A DNA stretch of 64,000 nucleotides from an uncultured Eubacteriales bacterium (GCA_900544965.1 UQXE01000004.1:1-64000), one strand, 5' to 3'. Counted from the first letter of the stretch, positions 1 through 8,594 are shown. Notes: generated from the sequence alone by a model not told the origin. Translations and numbers: made by a program.

Positions 1-5
1 GAGTT

Positions 6-37
6 CTTAGAACCTTTTTTGCAAAAAAGGTTCTAAG
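6..37. repeat. Perfect 32-bp palindrome
   Basis: Positions 6-37 read the same on both strands, with 15-base arms meeting at a central GC. The A/T runs lie at the centre of the palindrome, not after a stem, so it is not a classical one-way terminator. It could end a transcript coming from left of the window or be the edge of a repeat. The left context is missing. Confidence 0.6.
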
Positions 38-117
38 CCGCCGGAGGCAAAACCCACAAAGAACGAAAACCACATGGTATTCATCCGGCTCTTACGCGAA
101 TGCCGTCAGCACCGGAT

Positions 118-144
118 AAAAAGTCAAGGGCTGCGGCCCTTGAC
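118..144 (-). terminator. Terminator after the SpoIID/SH3 gene; copy 1 of a dispersed hairpin
   Basis: Read on the minus strand, a perfect 9-bp stem (GTCAAGGGC / GCCCTTGAC) with a 4-base loop is followed by five T. It lies about 70 bases past the stop of the SpoIID/SH3 gene. A second hairpin (AAGGCGCC / GGCGCCTT, 170-188) lies between. The same stem and flanks recur at 30958-30993, so this terminator is also part of a repeated sequence. Confidence 0.65.
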
Positions 145-216
145 AATCCCGAGGATCTTTGACAGCATGAAGGCGCCGTAGGCGCCTTTTAAATGCTTTT
201 TTGCATCAATTAAAAA

Positions 217-3198
217 TTATACTTCCAGATAATCTTTTATAGCGAAGCCCCAATCGCCATTGTGTCTTACAAGGCACCACCCGTTTACTGTATAGAAGTA
301 TTCTACGCTTGTGCCAGCGGGCAGAAGCCGTATTATGCTATACGATGTGCCAGGCCCTGTACGAAGATTTACTTTTGCGGAACAATTTACAGCCAGCATG
401 CTTTGGCTGCCGTCAACAGGCGCTATTCCGATTGTTCCAGACGCTGTGATTTGCATATACGCCTTATTCACATACCCCGTTAAACCATTGCAATAGACAT
501 AATACCATTCTTGGCACTCTCCCAATACGGACATTACAGTTCCACTGGGAAGAAGTTCAATTATTTCTGCTTCCATTGAAGCGCTTGTCCTAAAGTTCAG
601 CCGTCCTGTAGTAACGCCCATTGCGGGAGATGGGGGAGTACCGTCATTTTGTTCGGGAACGCTTTCGATACGGACATAAGCCGCATATAGATAACCGCGC
701 ATTCCATTATATTCAGCCTCATACCATCCATTATTCAGGGAATATAGTGTAACATACGTTCCTCTTGGCAGCTGTGTAATCTTTGGTGATGAGGTTGAGG
801 GCCCTGTTCTAAAGTTTACGTTGCCGGTTGTAATTCCCATACCTATCGGTTCGCTATTCTCTTCAGAACCGTCCCCGCCCGACGAATCGGAGGAATAGGT
901 TATCTCAACATAGCTGCCGCTTACAAAGCCTCTCTTTCCATTATATTCAACTTCGTGCCATCCATTGGCTAGGCCGTAAAGCGTTATCGTAGTCCCATTT
1001 GGAATTACGCCAATGACGCTGTAGCTGGTAGAGGGTCCTGTACGCAAGTTTACATTACCCGTGGTCACACCCATACCAACGGCCCCATCCGGCAATTCAA
1101 CGTATTCTCCTGTTATTCGCACATAATCGGAGTGAATATATCCCATTGAATTAAAAGCGCTTGAGTATGCATAATACCAGTCTCCTGTCCTGCCATGGAC
1201 TATCAGTCCGCTGTTTGCGCTGAGTTTGCCCATAGATTGGTAGGATGTTGACGGTCCTGTCCTAAAATTCACACCATTTTTGGTAACTACAGCAGTATAC
1301 AGTTCGCTGCCTATATCGGGTGAAGGCTCAGGCGAGGGGGTGGAGCCTTCGGGCCGGCCGGTTATTTCTACAAACTGCTTTGAGACATAGCCAACTATAT
1401 TTTGAACGACCGCGCAATACCAATCTCCGTGTTCACCCAGGATATAAACGTCCTCGCCGGAATTGAGGCGCGTAATTACCTGATATGAGGTGCCAGGGCC
1501 AACCCGGAAGTTAACCCCGTTAGCGTTTATTTTACCGTATGCTATTATGTTGGGTACGTTGGGCGTAGGGGATGGCGATACCGTTGGGGACGGTGAAACG
1601 CTTGGGCTTGGCGAGGGACCTGGATCGGGAATTTCGGAGGTAATCTCTACAAAACTCCCGAGGATATACCCAATGCGGCCGTCTTGTGTTACCGCATGGT
1701 ACCATCCGTTTTCAATTCCAAGTATGTCGAGTTTGTGCCCCCTGTACAGTACCGTAATTATGCTGTAATCCGTAGAGGGTCCGGTACGGAAGTTTACACC
1801 GTTAGCCGTGACGGTTCCCAGGGCTATTATATCGCCAGGATCCACGGGAGGCATAGTAGGTTCAACACTTGGAGATGGGTTTACATCCGGCGTAGGATTT
1901 TCAGGTTCGTTTACCGTTATGGTTGCGAATTCAGCCCCTGGAAAGTAGAAGCTAAGGATTTGCCTATAGGTATGCCCGCTGTTAGCGCGATGTTGAGCGC
2001 CCCTTTGGCTCAGACCTACGCCGTGCCCCCACCTGCAGTGATATATGTTATAGCCGCCGTCCACATTTTCACCCCAGTATATACGAAGTGAACTGTTGGA
2101 AAAGACTCCCGAGTCCAACAGTTCCGATGCCGGGAAATCCAAGGTTATATCCCTTTGGATGGTATTCGCTCCATCGTTCGAATTCGATATAAGAGCCGTC
2201 AACGATATTGTCATACGGGTCATATTGCGCTGCGTATTTGGATGGCGAGGAGTGTTTAAAGAAGCCGATTTTACGGCGCTTATCCCCGTTACATTTGCTC
2301 CTGTTGCTTCACGCGACTTCTCCATAAGCATTGTATACAGGCGGCCGCTCGTCAAATTGCCTTCGCCTATCGGGACAAATGCCGTTTCCAGCTTGCTGTA
2401 GGGGTTGTTAAAATCGTAGCTGTCTATGCTTAAAGAATAAGCGCCGTCAAAAGCGCTGGACGACCAGGCATAGGAAGGCAGCGTAGTTTCCCCGCCATTG
2501 CTTGCGGCGTAATAAGTATACAATATTTTCCCATTATACTTAAGAACTACATTGATGGTTTGATCTACCGCCGAAATTACGTTTGTTGCTGACGGATCAT
2601 ATCCCTTATAAACCTGCTCGGTAGAGCTGTCGCCTATATCATAACCATCCCTTGGGGACATCTTGTTAAAAACATAACATTTTGCAGCTATAGCCTGAGC
2701 TTTAAGCGCCTCGATAGGGTATGAGTTATTCATTTCATAGCCAACAACCCCGTATAGATAATGAGCAAGCGGCACCTTGTTTACTACTTGAATATATCCG
2801 TTTGAGGCCAATTTAATATAGAAATGTCCAAGATACTTACGGGAATTTGTACTTAACTGTGCATAGCCTGCGGAGCGGTCCATGTTCATACGCAAAACTG
2901 AAACGGAATCGCCCTCGTATATAATTCCGGACGCAGAGTGGGAGATCCTAAGCTTTCCTCCGGATTTGGCAATCGTAAGGGTTCCGCCGTTAAAGGAGGC
3001 GCCGTTTTCCTCTATGAAATAGCGTCCGTTAATGCTGAAGCTGAGCGTTGTAGCATTATTGGTTGAAAGCTTAACCCTGATATAATCATAATCCCCGCTA
3101 TTCCCGCTTCCGATGGCGGAAGAATTTGTCATTGGCGCTGCGGAAATCAAGATGAAAAGGACCAGTAAAAAGGCTATAATATTTCTTTTAGCTCTCAT
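217..3198 (-). CDS. Secreted SpoIID/LytB-domain protein with seven SH3 domains
   Basis: The product has 993 residues. An N-terminal signal segment is followed by a SpoIID/LytB domain at about residues 120-425. That domain shows the EM...PIEALKAQAIAAK region, holding the family's catalytic glutamate, and a WGHGVGLSQRGA signature. Seven bacterial SH3 (SH3_3) repeats of about 60 residues follow, each with an N(F/L)RTG.G/S core, separated by Pro/Ser-rich linkers. SpoIID enzymes are lytic transglycosylases that act on denuded peptidoglycan glycans, and SH3b domains usually bind the wall. I infer a wall-remodelling enzyme outside the cell. It is far longer than sporulation SpoIID and has no spoII neighbours, so it is a vegetative LytB-like member. 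The ATG at 3198 is chosen because GGGGG lies 9 bases upstream; an in-frame GTG at 3225 has no such site. A TATAAT-like box lies at 3234-3239. Confidence 0.85.
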   Translation of the reverse strand: MRAKRNIIAFLLVLFILISAAPMTNSSAIGSGNSGDYDYIRVKLSTNNATTLSFSINGRYFIEENGASFNGGTLTIAKSGGKLRISHSASGIIYEGDSVSVLRMNMDRSAGYAQLSTNSRKYLGHFYIKLASNGYIQVVNKVPLAHYLYGVVGYEMNNSYPIEALKAQAIAAKCYVFNKMSPRDGYDIGDSSTEQVYKGYDPSATNVISAVDQTINVVLKYNGKILYTYYAASNGGETTLPSYAWSSSAFDGAYSLSIDSYDFNNPYSKLETAFVPIGEGNLTSGRLYTMLMEKSREATGANVTGISAVKSASLNTPRHPNTQRNMTRMTISLTALISNSNDGANTIQRDITLDFPASELLDSGVFSNSSLRIYWGENVDGGYNIYHCRWGHGVGLSQRGAQHRANSGHTYRQILSFYFPGAEFATITVNEPENPTPDVNPSPSVEPTMPPVDPGDIIALGTVTANGVNFRTGPSTDYSIITVLYRGHKLDILGIENGWYHAVTQDGRIGYILGSFVEITSEIPDPGPSPSPSVSPSPTVSPSPTPNVPNIIAYGKINANGVNFRVGPGTSYQVITRLNSGEDVYILGEHGDWYCAVVQNIVGYVSKQFVEITGRPEGSTPSPEPSPDIGSELYTAVVTKNGVNFRTGPSTSYQSMGKLSANSGLIVHGRTGDWYYAYSSAFNSMGYIHSDYVRITGEYVELPDGAVGMGVTTGNVNLRTGPSTSYSVIGVIPNGTTITLYGLANGWHEVEYNGKRGFVSGSYVEITYSSDSSGGDGSEENSEPIGMGITTGNVNFRTGPSTSSPKITQLPRGTYVTLYSLNNGWYEAEYNGMRGYLYAAYVRIESVPEQNDGTPPSPAMGVTTGRLNFRTSASMEAEIIELLPSGTVMSVLGECQEWYYVYCNGLTGYVNKAYMQITASGTIGIAPVDGSQSMLAVNCSAKVNLRTGPGTSYSIIRLLPAGTSVEYFYTVNGWCLVRHNGDWGFAIKDYLEV

Positions 3199-3379
3199 AT
3201 GTAAAATACCCCCAAGACTATACACAAAAATCCATTATACTTTTATCTATTATAGCATATAATCGGATAGATTGAGATAACATGCATATTAATTAATAAA
3301 GAATTCACAATTTCCAATTCCCAGCGCTATGGGATTAAAAAATGCGGACAACTTGCACTGCGCACCTCGGATTTCGCGT

Positions 3380-3407
3380 TTGAATAAATTATATAAATCG
3401 TTATAAG
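3380..3407 (+). promoter_or_regulatory. Sigma-A promoter of the SOD-like gene
   Basis: TTGAAT (3380-3385) and TATAAG (3402-3407) are 16 bases apart. The ribosome site AAAGGAGGAG follows at about 3415-3424. Confidence 0.5.
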
Positions 3408-3429
3408 ATCTTTAAAGGAGGAGCATGTT

Positions 3430-3927
3430 ATGATGACATCATATTATACAAAGACGTTCGCTACGCTGATGCTGTTGCCGCCTGTGGCAAGGGCTTCGAT
3501 ACGGGGAAGCGCGGAATATCCTAGGTTAAGAGGGAACCTTAACATATATCAGGCGGACGAGGGCCTGCTGGTTACAACAGAGGTATGGGGGCTGCCTACA
3601 AAACAGGGAGAATGCGAAAACAACATATTTGGGCTTCACATTCATGAGCAAGGAAGATGCACCGGCAGTGCCGGCGATCCTTTTGCCGACGCGGGCGGCC
3701 ATTATAATCCAGGTCATTGCCCTCACCCCGCTCATGCTGGGGATATGCCGCCGCTATTTGCGTTTAACGGCTATGCGTGGGGGGCGTTTTATACAAGGCG
3801 CTTTACGGTTGATGAGGTGGAAGGTCTGTCGGTAATAGTCCATAGCCAGCGCGATGATTTTACATCTCAGCCCGCGGGGGATTCAGGAAAACGTATTGCA
3901 TGCGGCATAATAAGGATGTTGAGATGA
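3430..3927 (+). CDS. Cu/Zn superoxide dismutase family protein
   Basis: The protein has 165 residues. The Cu/Zn-SOD ligand pattern is present: HIHEQ, GGHYNPG, HPAHAGDMP and VIVHSQRDD, plus the two family cysteines (GRC and ACGII) and the arginine before the second. Known function of the family is superoxide dismutation with a Cu-Zn pair. The N-terminus (PVARASIRGSAEYP) resembles that of other clostridial family members as I remember them and is not a convincing signal peptide, so the protein is probably not exported by Sec. The ribosome site AAAGGAGG is 8 bases before the ATG at 3430; a second ATG follows directly. The gene stands alone, convergent with a degV gene. Activity is inferred from ligands only. 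Confidence 0.85.
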   Translation: MMTSYYTKTFATLMLLPPVARASIRGSAEYPRLRGNLNIYQADEGLLVTTEVWGLPTKQGECENNIFGLHIHEQGRCTGSAGDPFADAGGHYNPGHCPHPAHAGDMPPLFAFNGYAWGAFYTRRFTVDEVEGLSVIVHSQRDDFTSQPAGDSGKRIACGIIRMLR

Positions 3928-3932
3928 TCAAC

Positions 3933-3976
3933 GCTTCGAAACCCGCGCCAAAACCTGTAAACGCGGGTTTTGAAGC
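3933..3976. terminator. Bidirectional terminator between SOD-like gene and degV
   Basis: Arms GCTTCGAAACCCGCG (3933-3947) and CGCGGGTTTTGAAGC (3962-3976) pair with one mismatch around a 14-base loop. The element sits exactly between two convergent stop codons, with a T run towards 3990. Confidence 0.7.
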
Positions 3977-3981
3977 ATAGC

Positions 3982-4824
3982 TTATTTTTTTCTTATAAAA
4001 AGCACTCCCAGCGTAAACGGACCGCAATGGTTTGAGACGGTACAGCCAGCGCGGGTTTCGATAATCTCTTTAAAGTTCCCGTATTCCTCAATGGACTTTC
4101 GTACTGAGTCCACTATTTCAGGCGTGCATGCGGGATGGGTGATAAATATCCTGTCATAGACTATATCGTCCCTGCCCTCGAGCCGGTCGCGGACATATTT
4201 GCGCAGAGCGCTGTCAAATGATCCCCTGTATTTTTTACCTACGCCCATCTTGCCGTCTTTAACCTCAATACAAGGCTTCAATCCAAGAATATTGCCTCCA
4301 AGCGCCGCCAGGGATGAACAGCGTCCGCCCTTATACAGATAATCAAGCCTTTCAACGACAAAACTGGCTTCAACCCTGCTTACAAGTTCATCCAGGCGCC
4401 GCTTTATTGTTTCCGCGGGGAGATTCTGTTCAGCCATAAGAGCGGCCTCCATAACAATATGACCGCTTCCTGTAGACAGGTTGCGCGAATCCACAAGATA
4501 TACGTTTTCAAATTCGCTTGCCGCAAGCACAGCGTTTTGATGGCATACAGAGAACTCAGAGCTTATATTTATATGTACAACAGAATCCCCGTTGCTGGTA
4601 ATCCGGCTGAACAGGTCGTAATAATCCGATACTCCGGCCGCCGCTGTCTTGCACAGCTTGCCGGTGGAGTCAACATATTTAAAGATATCCGCAGGTGTAA
4701 CATCTACTCCGTCGCGAAGCTCTTTGTCGTCAATTATTATATAGAGTGGAAGTATTTCTATATTAAACCGTTTTATAATGTCGCTAGATAAATCGCACGT
4801 GCTGTCCGCGCTTATGCGTACCAT
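3982..4824 (-). CDS. DegV family protein (fatty-acid-binding fold), divergent type
   Basis: The protein has 280 residues with the DegV beginning (ISADSTCDLS), a YKGGRCSS stretch and a C-terminal TRAGCTVSNHCGP segment. DegV/FakB proteins bind a fatty acid and present it to the kinase FakA. Here the usual TSQPS-like and SSxLSGTY-like ligand motifs are replaced by KTAAAGVS and ISSEFSVCHQNA, so the bound ligand may differ from that of the second DegV protein at 27801-28634. The ribosome site TAGGAGG is 6 bases before the ATG at 4824. It is transcribed alone; no fakA is in the window. Confidence 0.85.
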   Translation of the reverse strand: MVRISADSTCDLSSDIIKRFNIEILPLYIIIDDKELRDGVDVTPADIFKYVDSTGKLCKTAAAGVSDYYDLFSRITSNGDSVVHINISSEFSVCHQNAVLAASEFENVYLVDSRNLSTGSGHIVMEAALMAEQNLPAETIKRRLDELVSRVEASFVVERLDYLYKGGRCSSLAALGGNILGLKPCIEVKDGKMGVGKKYRGSFDSALRKYVRDRLEGRDDIVYDRIFITHPACTPEIVDSVRKSIEEYGNFKEIIETRAGCTVSNHCGPFTLGVLFIRKK

Positions 4825-4900
4825 ATAATCCTCCTAATATTAAAGTAAACGTTAATTATAGGTTTCATAATAAATAACCCGTATTTTTAGAGTATACCAA

Positions 4901-4940
4901 TAGGCCGTCATATTGTCAAATGTGATGGGAGGACGGCCTA
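4901..4940. repeat. 9-bp inverted repeat upstream of degV
   Basis: TAGGCCGTC (4901-4909) and GACGGCCTA (4932-4940) are perfect complements across a 22-base loop. It lies between serA and the upstream end of degV. It could be a transcript hairpin or an operator; there is no T run. Confidence 0.3.
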
Positions 4941-4986
4941 ACACGCGCTTATGTTCGCATAAATCCTATACACTAAAACTTAGCAT

Positions 4987-5012
4987 AAAAAAGGCAGGAA
5001 ATTTCCTGCCTT
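4987..5012 (-). terminator. Terminator of the serC-serA operon
   Basis: The palindrome AAGGCAGGAAATTTCCTGCC is followed on the minus strand by TTTTTTATGC, about 25 bases past the serA stop. Confidence 0.85.
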
Positions 5013-5034
5013 CAAATGGTTCTGTGTTGGAAAA

Positions 5035-5943
5035 CTAATTGAAGAATTTCTCAATTATATCTACGATCTCGGCGCCTATACGCTTCTGCGCCTCGTTGGT
5101 TGAAGCGCCTATATGCGGCGTACAGGAAACCTTGGGATGAGAGTAGAGTTCCACGTTCTTTGGCGGCTCTTCTGCGAATACGTCAAGGCCCGCGCCATAA
5201 ACCTTTCCACTGTTAAGGGCGTCTAGCAGGGCTTTCTCGTCTACATTGTTGCCGCGGGAGGTGTTTATGATAACGACTCCATCCTTCATTCTGGATATAG
5301 TATCAGCATTAATGAGCGGTTTGCCGTTAATGCTGGGGGTATGAAGCGATATGAAGTCGGAATTGGCCAACAGCTCATCCATCTCAACATATTTCATATT
5401 TTCGTTTTCCAGCTCGGGGATCTTATATATATCGTAGGCCAGCACCTTCATGCCCAAAGCCTGTGCGCGGCGCCCAAGCGCCTGGCCGATTCTTCCGTAG
5501 CCGATAATCCCAAGCGTCTTACCCCCAAGTTCGATGCCCTTGTACGCTTTTTTCTCCCATTTGCCCTCGCGCATGGTGTGGCCGGCAATGTTGATAAACC
5601 TGGCTACTGAAAACATGTGAGCGAGTGACAGCTCAGCTACCGTATCAGAGCTTGCCTTGGGGGTATTCATGACCTTTATACCCTTTTCTTCGGCATAAAT
5701 ATGATCGATGTTGTCTATTCCAACGCCGCCGCGTATAATTAGCTTAAGCTTTCCCGTCTCGCATGCTGAATCAATTATTGACTTTCTTACCTTTGTAGCG
5801 GAGCGTACGACTAAAACATCGAATTCCTTAACCTTTTCTGCCAGCGCGTCAGGCTCATAAAACTCCTGTACAACTTCGTGCCCCTGCTGGGTCAGCGCGG
5901 CCGCGGCGGATTTATCCATTCCATCTGATGCAAGAATACGCAT
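5035..5943 (-). CDS. serA: D-3-phosphoglycerate dehydrogenase, short form
   Basis: The protein has 302 residues. It belongs to the NAD-dependent D-isomer 2-hydroxyacid dehydrogenases: Rossmann glycines GYGRIG, NTSRGN, and the catalytic Arg (RGGVGID), Glu (FAEEPP) and His (TPHIGAST). It oxidises 3-phosphoglycerate, the first step of phosphorylated serine synthesis. The C-terminal ACT/regulatory domain of longer SerA proteins is absent, so serine feedback through that domain is not expected. It starts 34 bases after serC and shares its promoter. Pairing with serC makes SerA the most likely of the hydroxyacid dehydrogenase functions. No serB is in the window. Confidence 0.9.
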   Translation of the reverse strand: MRILASDGMDKSAAAALTQQGHEVVQEFYEPDALAEKVKEFDVLVVRSATKVRKSIIDSACETGKLKLIIRGGVGIDNIDHIYAEEKGIKVMNTPKASSDTVAELSLAHMFSVARFINIAGHTMREGKWEKKAYKGIELGGKTLGIIGYGRIGQALGRRAQALGMKVLAYDIYKIPELENENMKYVEMDELLANSDFISLHTPSINGKPLINADTISRMKDGVVIINTSRGNNVDEKALLDALNSGKVYGAGLDVFAEEPPKNVELYSHPKVSCTPHIGASTNEAQKRIGAEIVDIIEKFFN

Positions 5944-5977
5944 TGTATAACTCCTTTTTATATATTATCGCAGCTGA

Positions 5978-7066
5978 TTAACCGTTATCCTTTTCAAACT
6001 TCTCCATAAAACGTACAAGGGTTTCAACACCCTCGTAGGGCATTGCATTATATATTGAAGCACGCATTCCGCCAACCGAGCGATGCCCCTTAAGATTACT
6101 CATGCCGGCGGCAGCGGTTTCCTTTATAAACTTGGCGTTCAGGTCGTCGCTATCGGTGCGGAACGTTACGTTCATCATTGAACGGCTTCCCTCCTGAACG
6201 GTAGGCTTGAACATACGGCTGGAATTCAGATAATCATAAAGAAGATTGGCTTTTTTGAGGTTGCGTTCCTTCATGACCTCTAGGCCGCCCATATCACGAA
6301 GCCATTCTAGTACAAGTTTACATATATAAATCGGATAGCACGGCGGGGTATTATACATTGAATCGTTCTTAGCCATCACCCCATAATTCATCATTACAGG
6401 CGTAAAGGGCATTGGTTCGCCTAAGAGGTCCTTACGAATGATCACAATGGTAAGACCCGCTGGGGCTACGTTTTTCTGTGCGCCGGCATAGATTAGTCCA
6501 AACTTTGTAACATCTATAGGCTCGCTCATTATGCACGAGGACATATCAGCAACAAGCGGCACGCTTCCAGTATCGGGAATATAGTTCCATAAAGTGCCGA
6601 AAATCGTATTATTGTAGCAAATATGAACATAGTCGGCATCAGGGTCAAGGTTTAGCTCGCCCTGCTGCGGGATTCTGCTGAAGTTTTCCGATTTTGTAGT
6701 TGCAGCGATATTGACCTTGCCGTATTTTTCGGCTTCTTCAGAAGCTTTTGTTGAAAAGCTGCCCGTTCTGACATAATCGGCCTTGTTGTTTTTGACCATA
6801 AGGTTCATGGGAACCATCGCAAACTGAAGCGTCGCGCCGCCCTGAAGGAACAGCACCTTATAGTCTTGCGGAATGTTCATAACCTCATGCATGAGGTTTT
6901 CCGCCGAGACTATAATGTCGTCGTAAACCTTTGACCTGTGGCTCATCTCCATAACGCTCATGCCGGAACCCTGATAATTCAGCATTTCCTTCTGGGCCTT
7001 TAGCAGCACTTCCTCAGGCAGCATTGACGGTCCGGCAGAGAAATTAAAAATCCTGTCGTAAGCCAT
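5978..7066 (-). CDS. serC: Phosphoserine aminotransferase
   Basis: The protein has 362 residues, a normal length for SerC. It opens with IFNFSAGPSMLPEEV and carries the PLP-lysine region GAQKNVAPAG and the GGMRASIYNAMP segment near the C-terminus. The enzyme transaminates 3-phosphohydroxypyruvate with glutamate to give phosphoserine; a related step exists in vitamin B6 synthesis. It is the first gene of a serC-serA operon with a strong promoter (7126-7154) and an unusual operator-like repeat. Confidence 0.95.
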   Translation of the reverse strand: MAYDRIFNFSAGPSMLPEEVLLKAQKEMLNYQGSGMSVMEMSHRSKVYDDIIVSAENLMHEVMNIPQDYKVLFLQGGATLQFAMVPMNLMVKNNKADYVRTGSFSTKASEEAEKYGKVNIAATTKSENFSRIPQQGELNLDPDADYVHICYNNTIFGTLWNYIPDTGSVPLVADMSSCIMSEPIDVTKFGLIYAGAQKNVAPAGLTIVIIRKDLLGEPMPFTPVMMNYGVMAKNDSMYNTPPCYPIYICKLVLEWLRDMGGLEVMKERNLKKANLLYDYLNSSRMFKPTVQEGSRSMMNVTFRTDSDDLNAKFIKETAAAGMSNLKGHRSVGGMRASIYNAMPYEGVETLVRFMEKFEKDNG

Positions 7067-7125
7067 TTTTTAGATCTCCTGTTCTTAATTTATTGGTGCG
7101 GTTCAACCGCTATGTTTTCACGCGC

Positions 7126-7154
7126 ATTATAACCCTTTAAAAGCTATATATCAA
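7126..7154 (-). promoter_or_regulatory. Sigma-A promoter of serC-serA
   Basis: On the minus strand TTGATA (7149-7154) and TATAAT (7126-7131) are 17 bases apart. The octamer GCGGTTGA overlaps the -35 box (7151-7158) and recurs at 7103-7110 near the start of the transcript, within a GCGGTT/AACCGC palindrome (7098-7110). This suggests an operator or leader hairpin. Confidence 0.7.
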
Positions 7155-7280
7155 CCGCTTTTTGGTTACTTTAAAAGCCATGCAAGCAATATATTAAATG
7201 AAAAACAAATTAAAGATTTTTAATGCTACAGTTTTTATGCTAATTTTATTAAAGCTATAGATTTAATAAAGAATTTTAGT

Positions 7281-7286
7281 TATAAT
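7281..7286 (+). promoter_or_regulatory. -10 box of the arcA promoter
   Basis: A perfect TATAAT lies 48 bases before the arcA start in an AT-rich leader. The -35 region is weak, which would fit an activated promoter. Confidence 0.4.
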
Positions 7287-7333
7287 GACAGTAATTTGGT
7301 AATTTCGATATCATTTTAAGAGGTGACTATATA

Positions 7334-8551
7334 ATGAGTAATTTTGTTAATCTGAGATCCGAGATTGGACGTCTAAACACGGTTATGCTACACAGGCCTG
7401 GAATAGAAGTACAGCAGCTGATCCCGGATTATCTTGAAAAAATGCTCTCTGAGGACACCCCACATGTGCCTACTGCTCAGTGTGAGCACGATGAATTTGC
7501 GGAAGTACTCCGTATACATGGGGTTGAAGTGCTGTATCTTGAGGATCTATTTGTAAAGGTAATGGAAGTTGAGAGCCTTAAACGCCAGTTTATTGAGGAC
7601 TATCTTGTTGTAGGCGAGGTGCAGGCTGAAAGCCTTAAGGAGGTTATAAGGGAATATCTTGTGTCCAAAACTGCCAAAGCACTGTTTTTTGAGGTTTCAA
7701 AGGGGGTAATGCGCAGGGATCTGGAGGCTTGGACTCCAAAACCGCTGCCGCTTCTGGTTAAGGATGAATACCCATTCTTTACCGACCCCGTTTCTTCGAT
7801 GTACTTTACACGGGATATAAGCATATGCATAGGAAACGGAATGATAGTGAGTTCGATGAGCATGCCGTTTAGACGGCGCGAAACGCTTTTGATGAAATAT
7901 ATACACGACTATCATCCCTTATTTAAAGAAGTACCTCTTTGGTATAATAACAGCTTGGGTTACAGCATAGAGGGAGGCGACTGCCTGGTTTTATCCGATA
8001 AGGTTATGGCGATAGGCTACAGCCAGCGCACGAGTCTCGGCGCTATTGAACATGTTGCGGGCAGGTTGCTGCGCAACGGCTATGAGCGGATTATTGTGTT
8101 CAACCTGCCAAAGACAAGGAAGTACATGCACCTTGACGTTATCTGTACCATGATTGATTACGACAAGTTCCTTACCGCTCCCCAAGTATACGAAGGCGCG
8201 TTCGACGTATATGAGCTGACGCTGAAAAAGGATGGGACGCTCTATGCTAACTGTATGAACGAATCCCTTGAAGAGGTGTTTAAGCGCGCGCTTGGACTCA
8301 GCGCTGTAGAGTTTATAAAAGTGGGCGGGGGAGACCCGCTAACGGCAGCCAGGGAACATTGGAATATGGGATCAAACTCCCTCACCATAGCTCCAGGTGA
8401 AGTAATAACCTATGATCGCAACGACATAACAAACGACATGCTTGTCAAGCGCGGAATAAAGGTCCATACAATTCCTGGGAGCGAATTATCGAAGGGGAGG
8501 GGAGGCCCCCGATGCATGAGCATGCCAATCAACAGGGAAGATATCGGGTAA
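7334..8551 (+). CDS. arcA: Arginine deiminase
   Basis: The protein has 405 residues, the usual ArcA length. Family motifs are all present: FTRD, the EGGD turn, MHLDVICTMID with the catalytic His and Asp, and the nucleophile Cys at residue 394 in GGPRCMSMP. It hydrolyses arginine to citrulline and ammonia, the first step of the ADI pathway that yields ATP and raises pH. The usual partners arcB, arcC and arcD are not beside it, so the rest of the pathway must be elsewhere or absent. The ribosome site AGAGGTG is 8 bases before the ATG. A hairpin follows at 8595. Confidence 0.95.
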   Translation: MSNFVNLRSEIGRLNTVMLHRPGIEVQQLIPDYLEKMLSEDTPHVPTAQCEHDEFAEVLRIHGVEVLYLEDLFVKVMEVESLKRQFIEDYLVVGEVQAESLKEVIREYLVSKTAKALFFEVSKGVMRRDLEAWTPKPLPLLVKDEYPFFTDPVSSMYFTRDISICIGNGMIVSSMSMPFRRRETLLMKYIHDYHPLFKEVPLWYNNSLGYSIEGGDCLVLSDKVMAIGYSQRTSLGAIEHVAGRLLRNGYERIIVFNLPKTRKYMHLDVICTMIDYDKFLTAPQVYEGAFDVYELTLKKDGTLYANCMNESLEEVFKRALGLSAVEFIKVGGGDPLTAAREHWNMGSNSLTIAPGEVITYDRNDITNDMLVKRGIKVHTIPGSELSKGRGGPRCMSMPINREDIG

Positions 8552-8594
8552 TATAAGGAACCGAAGAAAGAATAATATGATACTGTGTTTTCAT

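Noticed and set aside
217..3198. Sporulation gene spoIID
   Set aside because: The domain is related, but the length, the seven SH3 modules and the lack of spo neighbours fit a vegetative LytB-like enzyme.
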